From: AP-15 sp963814865
GTDB taxonomy: Bacteria > Pseudomonadota > Alphaproteobacteria > ATCC43930 > CGMCC-115725
Assembly (NCBI GenBank): GCA_963814865.1
Contig: CAWFEN010000004.1
Coordinates: 124,001-188,000, forward strand
Length of the DNA stretch: 64,000 bases
Reading direction: 5' to 3'
Shown here: positions 56,636 to 64,000 of the stretch, piece after piece
Position numbering within the stretch: position 1 is the first letter of the stretch
Layout: the number at the start of each line of letters is the position of its first letter
Notes under the pieces: generated by a model
Databases searched by the model: none
What the model saw: the letters and a program-made list of their open reading frames with translations, nothing else
Told to the model about the DNA's origin: nothing
Made by a program: the position numbers and the translations under genes

Positions 56636-57974
56636 TCAGGTATAGTCACCGAGGTGGCAGCCGAACGCGTCCGGCGCCTGCATCAGGCCGGCACCGGGCA
56701 CGATCTCCGTCACTTCCCAGAAATCTTCCTTGTTCTGCATCGCGCCGGGCGCCTTGCCGCGGACGATGACGACGGGCCGCACCAGCTGGTGATCGGCGGC
56801 GCGGAAATAGACGTCGCCGACCGTCGAGTTGATGTGCTCGGCCGGCCTCGTACGCCTTGATCACCTCGGGCGGGTAGAAGGTGCCGGCGCGCTCGCAGGC
56901 ATCGGCCCACATGGCAAACTGCATATAGGCGTTGTTGGCGCCCCATTCCGGCTTGTAGCCATATTTCTTGTCGAACGACCCGACGAACATCTTGGCCACC
57001 GGAAATTTGTCTTCGAGCGTCCACCAGAAATCGGTGGCGGCCAGGACGCCCTCCATGACCTGCGCACCGACCTCGCGCGCCAGGAACGGCGTCTGGTACG
57101 GGATCACCAATTTCATCTTGTTGAAGATCCCGAATTGCTGGGCCTGCTGGATCGACAGGACGGCGTCGTGGCCCCAATTGACGTTGAGCAGGTAGTCGGC
57201 GCCGGAATTGGCGACGTTGAGCAGATACGAGCTGTAATCCGGCGCGCCGAGCGGTGCGACCTGATTGGTGACCGTGGTCCAGCCGCCGTTCTTGTTGAGG
57301 TAGTTCTCCATCGAATGCTGGACTGTATGGCCATAGGTATAGTCCGGCGTCAGATAGGCGGCTTTCTTGTTCTTGCCAAAGTTCTTGAGCAGCACCGGGC
57401 CGATCGCGGCGGCGGCGGTCTGGCCGTAAAAGCACTGACGAAAGCTGTAGCGGACGCAGTCCTTGCCGGTGGTGTCGTTGGAGCCGGAGATGGCGACGAC
57501 ATAGAGGACCTTTTCGCGCTGGGCGAGCTTGTTCAGCGCCACCGCGACCGCGCTCGACGTCGAGCCGGTCATCAGGATCGCCTTGTTCTCGCTGATGAAG
57601 CGCGACTGTTCCTGTATCGCGGTGTTCGGCTTCGCCTCGGAATTGGCGACGCCGTACTTGACCTCCTTGCCGAGCACGCCCTTGGTCGTCTTCGGCGAGA
57701 TCTGCTTGATCAGCGGATCGCCGCTGTTGATGTGCTCGACCGCAAGCATGAAGCCTTTGAGCTCGTCCTCGCCCTGCACGGCATAGGTGCCGGTGCGCGG
57801 CACGGTGATGCCGACGAAAACCGAAGAGCCGGCCGAACCTGCTGGATAGGTTCCGAGTGCGGGATAGCTTTCGGCGGCGCGGGCCGCGCGCAATAGTGCC
57901 GTGCCGGCAAGCAACCCACCGCCGGCCTTCAGCAAGGTGCGCCGCGTCGGCACAGCGATATGGTGCGAACTCAT
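56636..57974 (-). CDS. Branched-chain amino acid-type substrate-binding protein, one frameshift near the end
   Basis: A periplasmic receptor of about 445 residues for the adjacent liv-type transporter. The N-terminus PTRRTLLKAGGGLLAGTALL has a twin-arginine-like signal, followed by SSVFVGITVPRTGTYAVQGE. At 56840-56843 one extra base shifts the frame; removing it gives EHINSTVGDVYFRAADHQLV and QNKEDFWEVTEIVPGAGLMQ to TGA at 56636-56638, the normal family tail. As written the frame ends at 56646 with nonsense residues. ATG 57974 fits the signal peptide. A hairpin-forming sequence lies about 50 bases upstream. Confidence 0.87.
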
Positions 57975-58312
57975 GGCGTCTCCCTCTCCAACCGGGGTGG
58001 TTGTCGGCGGCGAGAGCCCGGCCTGCATCGGCCAGCGCGACGGGTTTTACCGATGCAGGCTGCCGCCCCTGCCGTTCCGTCACCGCAAGGCGTTTGCGTG
58101 CACCCCTGGGTTTAAGTGCGGCAGGACCTTAATTTGACGTTCCACAGGTTGCAAGGCCATCGATCCCACCCCGGCGCGTGTTCCGAGACCGCGGCGCCCG
58201 ATCGAGACCCGGCGGGCGTCCGCTGCAACCCTGCCCTGCGCCGGCCGGCAAGCGGGCCGACCGCCGCGCCGCATCCTTGCCAGCCGCCGATGCGCCACCC
58301 ATACTGACGGCG
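57975..58312. other. Divergent control region
   Basis: About 340 bases between the receptor gene (leftward) and the J-domain gene (rightward). It holds the inverted repeat listed separately and otherwise GC-rich sequence without a convincing gene. I cannot point to clear -35/-10 boxes. Confidence 0.45.
58021..58060. promoter_or_regulatory. 11-bp inverted repeat upstream of the liv operon
   Basis: GCCTGCATCGG (58021-58031) and CCGATGCAGGC (58050-58060) are perfectly inverted around 18 bases. It lies 47 bases before the receptor start, where an operator or a 5'-leader hairpin is possible. Confidence 0.5.
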
Positions 58313-58894
58313 ATGGGGCACCTTTCGCCAGATCCCGTATTCCCCGAACCGGTCGGGGCGCCGGTGCGGGTTTGCGATCACCCCGGCTGCGACGCCGGCG
58401 GCGATTTTCGCGCGCCGAAATCGCGGCTCGATCTGAACGATTACTACTGGTTCTGTCTCGAGCACATCCGCGTCTACAACTCGGCCTGGAATTACTACGC
58501 CGGGATGAGCGACGGCGAGATCGAGGCCGAGATCCGCAGCGACACGGTCTGGCAACGCCCGAGCTGGCGGCTCGGCGACCGCCACGGCCCCGGCTTTGCC
58601 GCCCGCATCCGCGACCATTTCGGCGTGTTCGCCAACGGCGCCGCCGATAAGCGCACCAGGCGCGATGGCGACCGTGCGCGCGACGCCGCACGGCGCGTGC
58701 TGTCGGCACGCGAGCAGGCGCTTGCCGTCTTCGAAATCGAGCCGCCTTTCACCCCGGTGCGGCTCAAGGCCCGTTACAAGGCGCTGGTCAAGCTGCACCA
58801 TCCCGATGCCCATGGCGGCGACAGGGCGGCTGAGGAGAAGCTGAAAATCATCAACCAGGCCTATGCCACCCTGAAAGCCAGCTATTTCGGTTGA
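58313..58894 (+). CDS. J-domain (DnaJ-like) protein upstream of cobS
   Basis: A 193-residue protein with a C-terminal J domain: VRLKARYKALVKLHHPDAHG contains the HPD motif (about residues 163-165), then KLKIINQAYATLKASYFG. The N-terminal part carries a Cys pair and a FCLEHIRVYNSAWNYYAGMS segment seen in the alphaproteobacterial J-domain proteins linked to cobaltochelatase. It probably recruits DnaK, possibly for assembly of CobNST. ATG 58313 starts the conserved part; cobS follows after 57 bases. Confidence 0.88.
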   Translation: MGHLSPDPVFPEPVGAPVRVCDHPGCDAGGDFRAPKSRLDLNDYYWFCLEHIRVYNSAWNYYAGMSDGEIEAEIRSDTVWQRPSWRLGDRHGPGFAARIRDHFGVFANGAADKRTRRDGDRARDAARRVLSAREQALAVFEIEPPFTPVRLKARYKALVKLHHPDAHGGDRAAEEKLKIINQAYATLKASYFG

Positions 58895-58951
58895 ACAATC
58901 GCGCTTCGGCGCTCAAATTCCCCGCGGCCAACCATCAGGAACAAGACAAGA

Positions 58952-59956
58952 ATGCCAACCGTTCAGCCAACGGCACCAGCCGATGCGTTTCCATTGGACA
59001 AGCCCGATATCACGATTTCGGTGCGCCAGACCTTCGGGATCGACAGCGACCTCCAGGTTCCAGCCTTCAGCCAGGCGAGCGAGCACGTCCCCGATTTCGA
59101 CGATGCCTATCGCTTCGACCGCGACACCACGCTGGCCATCCTCGCCGGCTTCGCGTTCAACCGACGGGTGATGATCCAGGGCTATCACGGCACCGGCAAA
59201 TCGACCCATGTCGAGCAGGTTGCGGCGCGGCTCAACTGGCCCTGCATCCGGGTCAATCTCGACAGCCACATCAGCCGCATCGACCTCGTCGGCAAGGATG
59301 CGATCGTGCTGCGCGACAACAAGCAGGTCACCGAGTTCCGCGAGGGCCTGCTGCCCTGGGCCTTGCAGCACCCGGTGGCGCTGTGCTTCGACGAATACGA
59401 TGCCGGCCGCCCGGACGTGATGTTCGTGATCCAGCGCGTGCTCGAAGTCGAAGGCAAATTGACCCTGCTCGACCAGAACCGCGTCATTCGGCCGCATTCG
59501 GGCTTCCGGCTGTTTTCGACCGCGAACACGGTCGGGCTCGGCGACACGACCGGCCTCTATCACGGCACGCAGCAGATCAACCAGGGCCAGATGGACCGCT
59601 GGAACATCGTCGCCACCTTGAACTACCTGCCGCACGACGCCGAGGTCGAAATCGTGCTGGCCAAGGTGCCGAGCTATGACACCGACGACGGCCGGCGCAC
59701 GATCAGCGCGATGGTGGCGCTTGCCGACCTGACCCGCGCCGGCTTCATCAACGGCGACATCTCGACGGTCATGTCGCCCCGCACGGTCATGACCTGGGCC
59801 GAGAACGCGGCGATCTTCGGCGATCTGTCATTTGGCTTCCGGCTGACCTTCCTCAACAAATGCGACGAGATGGAGCGACCGACCGTAGCCGAATACTATC
59901 AGCGCTGCCTCGGCGCCGAATTGGCCGAGACCGGCGTCAACGCGACCTTGATGTAG
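58952..59956 (+). CDS. cobS: Cobaltochelatase subunit CobS
   Basis: A 334-residue AAA+ ATPase subunit of the aerobic cobalt chelatase, which inserts Co2+ into hydrogenobyrinate a,c-diamide together with CobN and CobT. Walker A GYHGTGKSTHVEQVA is at about residue 77, Walker B in PVALCFDEYDAGRPDVMF and sensor 1 in LFSTANTVGLGDTTGLYHG. The length is normal for CobS. It lies between the J-domain gene and cobT. CobN is not in this window. Confidence 0.95.
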   Translation: MPTVQPTAPADAFPLDKPDITISVRQTFGIDSDLQVPAFSQASEHVPDFDDAYRFDRDTTLAILAGFAFNRRVMIQGYHGTGKSTHVEQVAARLNWPCIRVNLDSHISRIDLVGKDAIVLRDNKQVTEFREGLLPWALQHPVALCFDEYDAGRPDVMFVIQRVLEVEGKLTLLDQNRVIRPHSGFRLFSTANTVGLGDTTGLYHGTQQINQGQMDRWNIVATLNYLPHDAEVEIVLAKVPSYDTDDGRRTISAMVALADLTRAGFINGDISTVMSPRTVMTWAENAAIFGDLSFGFRLTFLNKCDEMERPTVAEYYQRCLGAELAETGVNATLM

Positions 59957-59959
59957 AAG

Positions 59960-61828
59960 GTGGCGGTCCCGCCGATGGCCCAGGAATTCTCCCCGACCGA
60001 GATCTTCAAGCGCGCCACCGCGGCGACCCTGCGCGCGATCGCGGAGCGCGACGACCTGACCATCGGCTTCGGACCGGAGGCGGCAGGTCTCAGCGGCTCG
60101 CGGGTGCGGCTGCCGAACCCGGCGCGCGATTTGCCGGCGGAGGAGGCGGCGCAATTGCGCGGTGCCGCCGACAGCATGGCCTTGCGTCTGCGCTATCACG
60201 ACGACGCGGTGCACAGCCGTCGCCTCCCCGGCAGCCCCTTGGCGCGCGCCGTCTTCGAGGCGGTCGAGCAGGCGCGGGTCGAGGCGCTGGGGGCTCGGCG
60301 CATGGTCGGGGTCGCCTCTAATCTCTCGGCAATGCTCGACGAGCAGTATCGCCGGCAGGGCTTCGAGCGGATCACCGAGCGCACCGACAGCACGATGGCC
60401 GAGGCGGTGCGCCTGCTGACCCGCGAGGCGCTGACCCGGGAACGGCCGCCGCCCTCGGCGCGGCGCGTCGTCGATCTGTGGCGGCCCTGGCTCGAAGCGC
60501 GGATCGCCAAGGATCTCGGCGAGCTCGACCGCACCATTCTCGATCAGGACGATTACGCGCGGGCGACCCGCCGCATGCTGCAGGATCTCGACATCGACCT
60601 CGGCGAGGCCGAGGATTCCTCCGAGAACGAGGAGCAGCAGGACGGCGAGGAAGGCGACAGCGACAACCAGAGCGAGGGCGAAGGCGCCACCTCGGGCGCG
60701 CAGCCTTCGCCCGACGGCTCGCCGGCCGACGGTGCGGCCGAGGATGCCCAGGATGCCGGCGAAGCGAGCGACGGCGAGATGATGCCGGGGGCAAGCGACG
60801 ACGACCCCGGCCGGCCGGGCCGCCCCGGCCAGATGCCGCGCGGGCGCGCCGACGACACCGCGATCTATCGGGCCTACAGCACCTTGTCCGACGAGGTCGT
60901 CGAGGCCGACGCGCTGTGCGACCCCGACGAACTGACGCGATTGCGCCAGCTCCTCGACCAGCAGATCTCGCATCTGCAAAGCGTCATCGCGCGGCTTGCC
61001 AACCGCCTGCAGCGCCGGCTGCTGGCCAGGCAGACCCGCGCCTGGGAATTCGATCTCGACGAGGGCCTGCTCGACGCCGCCCGCCTCTCCCGCGTCGTCG
61101 CCAACCCGATCCTGCCGCTCGCCTACAAGCGTGAGCGCGAGACCGATTTCCGCGACACCGTCGTCACCCTGCTGATCGACAATTCGGGCTCGATGCGCGG
61201 TCGCCCGATCACCGTCGCGGCGATGAGCGCCGACATCCTGGCGCGCACCCTGGAACGCTGCGCCGTCAAGGTCGAGATCCTCGGCTTCACGACCCGCGCC
61301 TGGAAGGGCGGCCAGTCGCGCGAGCGCTGGATCGCCGCCGGCAAGCCGGTCAATCCGGGCCGGCTCAACGATCTGCGCCACATCGTCTACAAGCCGGCCG
61401 ACGCCCCGTGGCGCCGCGCCCGGCGCAACCTTGGGCTGATGCTGCGCGAAGGCATCCTCAAGGAGAACATCGACGGCGAAGCGCTGGCCTGGGCGCACCA
61501 CCGGCTGCGCGAGCGCACCGAGCAGCGCCGCATCCTGATGGTGATCTCCGACGGCGCCCCGGTCGACGATTCGACCCTGTCGGTGAACCCCGGCAACTAC
61601 CTCGAAAAGCATCTGCGCGAGGTGATCCACGAGATCGAGCGGCTGGGCGAGGTCGAATTGACCGCGATCGGCATCGGCCACGACGTGACCCGCTACTACC
61701 GCCGCGCCGTCACCATCGTCGACGCCGAGCAGTTGGGCGGCGTCATGCTCGAAAAGCTCGCCGAATTGTTCGAAGAAGAGGGCAACACCAAGACCCGCGT
61801 CAGGAGCCGCCACCGCCGCGCCGCGTAA
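59960..61828 (+). CDS. cobT: Cobaltochelatase subunit CobT
   Basis: A 622-residue partner of CobS. The middle is very acidic (EAEDSSENEEQQDGEEGDSD, about residues 215-235), as is usual in CobT. The C-terminal von Willebrand A domain has the MIDAS motif TLLIDNSGSMRGRPITVAAM (DxSxS, about residue 405) and ILMVISDGAPVDDSTLSVNP. The start could be GTG 59960 or ATG 59975; the second fits the family N-terminus AQEFSPTEIFKRATAATLRA equally well. The gene starts 3 bases after the cobS stop. Confidence 0.94.
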   Translation: MAVPPMAQEFSPTEIFKRATAATLRAIAERDDLTIGFGPEAAGLSGSRVRLPNPARDLPAEEAAQLRGAADSMALRLRYHDDAVHSRRLPGSPLARAVFEAVEQARVEALGARRMVGVASNLSAMLDEQYRRQGFERITERTDSTMAEAVRLLTREALTRERPPPSARRVVDLWRPWLEARIAKDLGELDRTILDQDDYARATRRMLQDLDIDLGEAEDSSENEEQQDGEEGDSDNQSEGEGATSGAQPSPDGSPADGAAEDAQDAGEASDGEMMPGASDDDPGRPGRPGQMPRGRADDTAIYRAYSTLSDEVVEADALCDPDELTRLRQLLDQQISHLQSVIARLANRLQRRLLARQTRAWEFDLDEGLLDAARLSRVVANPILPLAYKRERETDFRDTVVTLLIDNSGSMRGRPITVAAMSADILARTLERCAVKVEILGFTTRAWKGGQSRERWIAAGKPVNPGRLNDLRHIVYKPADAPWRRARRNLGLMLREGILKENIDGEALAWAHHRLRERTEQRRILMVISDGAPVDDSTLSVNPGNYLEKHLREVIHEIERLGEVELTAIGIGHDVTRYYRRAVTIVDAEQLGGVMLEKLAELFEEEGNTKTRVRSRHRRAA

Positions 61829-61930
61829 CGGCCCCGCGCCCCCGCGCGGGGATCAGCTTCGCGGGTGTGACGATTGGGCGGGCGGCGATTGCTGGTATAG
61901 GGTGGCGGCCATGCCAGCCACGCGACGGCC

Positions 61931-62401
61931 ATGCCCGGCCTGACCAATCCGACCTCGTCGCTCGATCTCGTCGCCCACGTCATCCAGCTGGCGCTGACGC
62001 CGGTCTTCCTGTTGTCCGGCATCGCCACCCTGATGAACGTGTTCTCGACCCGGCTCGCGCGGGTAGCCGACCTGATCACCAAGGCGACGCAGGGGGATAG
62101 CGGGGACGACGCGGCGACCCTGGCGGCGCAACTGTCGCATCTGCGCCGGCGGTCTCTGGCGCTCGATGTCGCGGTCGTGCTTGCCGCCATTGCCGGCGCC
62201 CTCACCTGCGCCTCGGTGCTGACCCTGTTCGTCGGCGCCTTGAAGGACGCGACCGTCGCCTCGGTGCTGTTCACGACCTTCGGCCTCGCCGTCATCTGCA
62301 CGATCGGCGCCATCGGCGCATTCGCCGTGGAAATGCTGATGGCCGGCAACGCCATGCGGGAGCGAGTTGCGGCCGGGCACCGGTCCTTCGAGCAAGGCTG
62401 A
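61931..62401 (+). CDS. DUF2721 family membrane protein
   Basis: A 156-residue protein with three hydrophobic segments: LALTPVFLLSGIATLMNVFS, LDVAVVLAAIAGALTCASVL and SVLFTTFGLAVICTIGAIGA. The first, with its following STRLARVADLI, is the DUF2721 signature. The function of the family is not known. Start 61931 is the first Met before the conserved part. It is in the same direction as cobT but 100 bases away. Confidence 0.85.
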   Translation: MPGLTNPTSSLDLVAHVIQLALTPVFLLSGIATLMNVFSTRLARVADLITKATQGDSGDDAATLAAQLSHLRRRSLALDVAVVLAAIAGALTCASVLTLFVGALKDATVASVLFTTFGLAVICTIGAIGAFAVEMLMAGNAMRERVAAGHRSFEQG

Positions 62402-62498
62402 GCCGACGGCTCCCCGCCGGCAGCGGTGCGAGCGCGTTGACACGGCCTGCCGGTTCTGCGACGGGGAGGACGACGCCGGTCGAGTTCGGGAGGAAACC

Positions 62499-63377
62499 AT
62501 GGCGAGATTCATCATCGAGCCGCATTTCCGGCTGCAAGAATGGATCGCCGAGGAAAAGGGCTACTTCCGGGCCGAAGGCCTCGATTACGAGTTTCGCGAG
62601 CTGGTTCGCGCGACCGATGGCCGGCACCACGACAAGGGCGACAAGATCGGCGCCTACCAGTCGTTCGAGGCGGGCCGTAAGGCCGATGTCAGCTGCGCCT
62701 GTCACTGGACCGTCAACGTCGCCGCCTCATCCGGCCACGGCCGGCTTTATGCCGATCTCTACTCGGTGGCGCCGGCGGGGATCTTCGTGCCGGCCGATTC
62801 GCCGGTAAAGGACCCGGCCGACCTCGCCGATGTGCCGATCTCGGTCGGCTGGCAATCGGGCAGCCATTATTCGACCATCCAGGCGCTCGAACCCTATCTG
62901 CCGGCCGAGCGCATCAACCTGTCGTTCAAGGACGGCCTGCTGTTCCGCCGCATGGAATTGCTGCTCGACCGTCAGGTGCCGGCGGCTTCGCTGTTCAGCG
63001 GCCCCTGCTACTTCGCCGAGCAATTGGGCTTCCGCAAGGTCATCGACACGACCTTTATGATCGCGACGATGATCCACGGCACGCCCGACCCCGAGGATCT
63101 GCGCAAATTCTTCGGCGCCCTGCGCCGTGCCCAGCGCGACCTCGATCTGCGCCCCGACCGCTACACCCATTACTACCAGAACGAATTCCCTGAGCATTTC
63201 CATCCGCTGATGGACACGCGCCGCTGGGGCCCCGGCGAACGCCTCGTCTTCGAGCCGTACACCGCCGCCGCCCACGCCGAAACCCGCAACTGGATCGCCG
63301 CCCACGGCATCTTCGCCGCCACCGGCCTGGGCACTCGCGGCTACGACGATTCGGTGGTGTCGTTAGAAGGGGCGTAG
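62499..63377 (+). CDS. NMT1-like substrate-binding protein without a signal peptide
   Basis: A 292-residue protein with the fold of NMT1/THI5-type periplasmic receptors: FIIEPHFRLQEWIAEEKGYF at the start, then GIFVPADSPVKDPADLADVP and SGSHYSTIQALEPYLP. No signal peptide is present, and ATG 62499 with its GGGAGG site is well supported, so it is probably cytoplasmic. An enzymatic role is possible, as for related decarboxylase- or THI5-like proteins. It contains the Cys-rich segment DVSCACHWTVNVAASSGHGR, a possible active site. Confidence 0.75.
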   Translation: MARFIIEPHFRLQEWIAEEKGYFRAEGLDYEFRELVRATDGRHHDKGDKIGAYQSFEAGRKADVSCACHWTVNVAASSGHGRLYADLYSVAPAGIFVPADSPVKDPADLADVPISVGWQSGSHYSTIQALEPYLPAERINLSFKDGLLFRRMELLLDRQVPAASLFSGPCYFAEQLGFRKVIDTTFMIATMIHGTPDPEDLRKFFGALRRAQRDLDLRPDRYTHYYQNEFPEHFHPLMDTRRWGPGERLVFEPYTAAAHAETRNWIAAHGIFAATGLGTRGYDDSVVSLEGA

Positions 63378-63673
63378 ACGCCGCAGACCCCAGGTGCCAG
63401 TTGGACCAGTTGGACCAGTTTCAGCTATCCGCAGCCTTCACGTCGTGAGCTTGCTCACCCGAGGCCGTTCGCCGGTTTAGCGCTTATGGCTCGGGTAAAA
63501 GGGTGCCTGTGCTTGACGCGTCGGATATCCGGAATGGCTCGGCGAGACGGCGGTCGACACCGCGCGAGTGCGGGCCTGTTGGCGCCTTGCCCGCCCGAGG
63601 ATCTGGTCACATGGCCGGTGTCCAGGCGCGTCGGCAACGTCAGAAACAGCGCCGGGCGGGTGAGCCGCCGTGG
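63378..63673. other. Gap with no recognisable gene
   Basis: About 300 bases between convergent genes. Apart from a direct repeat of TTGGACCAGT at 63401-63420, I see nothing in it. Confidence 0.4.
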
Positions 63674-64000
63674 TCAGGGCGGCAGCGCACGCGGGCGTCG
63701 GTCCTCGCCCAAAGCGACGTAGGTGAAGATCGCCTGGGTGACCTTGCGGACCTCGCCCGAGGCGAGGTTGCGACGCCAAGCCTCGATGCGGATCGTGAGC
63801 GAACTGCGCCCGGTCTTGACGATCTCCCCGTAGCAGCTGACCTCGTCGCCGACAAAGACCGGCTCGTGAAAGACCATGCCGTCGACCGCTACCGTGGCGC
63901 AGCGTCCGCGCGCCCGCCGCACCGCCAGATTGCCGCCGGCCAGATCCATCTGCGCCAGCAGCCAGCCGCCGAAGATGTCGCCATTCGGGTTCGCATCAGC
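63674..64000 (-). CDS. Acyl-CoA thioesterase (YciA-like), truncated by window edge
   Basis: The C-terminal 108 residues of a hot-dog thioesterase. At the edge the frame reads ADANPNGDIFGGWLLAQMDL, containing the catalytic NxxGDIFGGWL motif of YciA-type acyl-CoA hydrolases, followed by AVDGMVFHEPVFVGDEVSCY and GRSSLTIRIEAWRRNLASGE. It ends at the stop complementary to 63674-63676. The start lies beyond base 64000. Short- to medium-chain acyl-CoA hydrolysis is the usual activity. Confidence 0.88.
   Translation of the reverse strand, partial: ADANPNGDIFGGWLLAQMDLAGGNLAVRRARGRCATVAVDGMVFHEPVFVGDEVSCYGEIVKTGRSSLTIRIEAWRRNLASGEVRKVTQAIFTYVALGEDRRPRALPP

Overview
This window is chromosomal DNA of high GC content (by eye about two thirds G+C) from what looks like an alphaproteobacterium. 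The evidence is the aerobic cobaltochelatase pair cobS-cobT behind a J-domain gene, an alphaproteobacterial-type L31 without the zinc cysteines, several liv-type and NitT-type transporter genes, and a type II-C CRISPR-Cas locus. I cannot name the genus; a Rhodospirillales-like lineage is a guess.

Layout. 0-7 kb: ygfZ, then a tightly coupled block of four glycosyltransferases (GT9, GT2, two GT4-like) ending in an AsnB-type amidotransferase, probably for LPS or another surface glycan. 7-24 kb: ordinary metabolic, transport and stress genes (VOC protein, two solute-binding proteins, MBL hydrolase, gamma-glutamyltransferase, CorA, Hsp20, L31, PRC-barrel, a MEDS + histidine kinase pair, an AI-2E-type transporter overlapping a Kef-type antiporter, a methyltransferase, and a DUF35 + thiolase pair). 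24-28 kb is a gene graveyard: a chimeric DUF4238/DUF5615 remnant, an AT-richer island, a damaged HicB/HicA-like module, and three 3'-end fragments whose intact relatives lie 1-5 kb away. 28-34 kb: HxlR regulator with a divergent membrane protein, F420-type nitroreductase, NHL-repeat protein, SDR and a TPP enzyme. 34-43.5 kb: a complete MdtABC/NodT-like tripartite efflux operon whose second pump subunit carries four +1 frameshifts. 43.6-45.7 kb: a hydantoinase A subunit with no B partner.

45.8-53.1 kb is the centrepiece: a type II-C CRISPR-Cas locus in the order tracrRNA (leftward) - cas9 - cas1 - cas2 - array of 32 repeats. The tracrRNA (anti-repeat, tetraloop hairpin, terminator) can be read directly. 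Each repeat carries an outward promoter (-35 TTGGAC, 17 bp, -10 TAGGCT at its last six bases) on the minus strand. A minus-strand terminator sits between cas2 and the array. So the array is transcribed towards cas2, with no conventional leader on either side. Odd points: cas9 has two +1 frameshifts, cas2 has an extra base in an A run that opens its frame into the array, and spacers range from 29 to 41 nt and include a diverged duplicated pair although 31 of the 32 repeats are identical.

53-58 kb: a liv-type ABC transporter operon with a fused permease-ATPase. 58-64 kb: J-domain protein, cobS, cobT, DUF2721 protein, a substrate-binding-like protein and a truncated acyl-CoA thioesterase at the edge.

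Ten genes or gene pieces carry indels. Nine clear single-base insertions fall between 32 and 57 kb, mostly in GGG or AA(G) runs. Real decay or assembly error cannot be told apart from this sequence alone, and that uncertainty bears on cas9, cas2 and the spacers.
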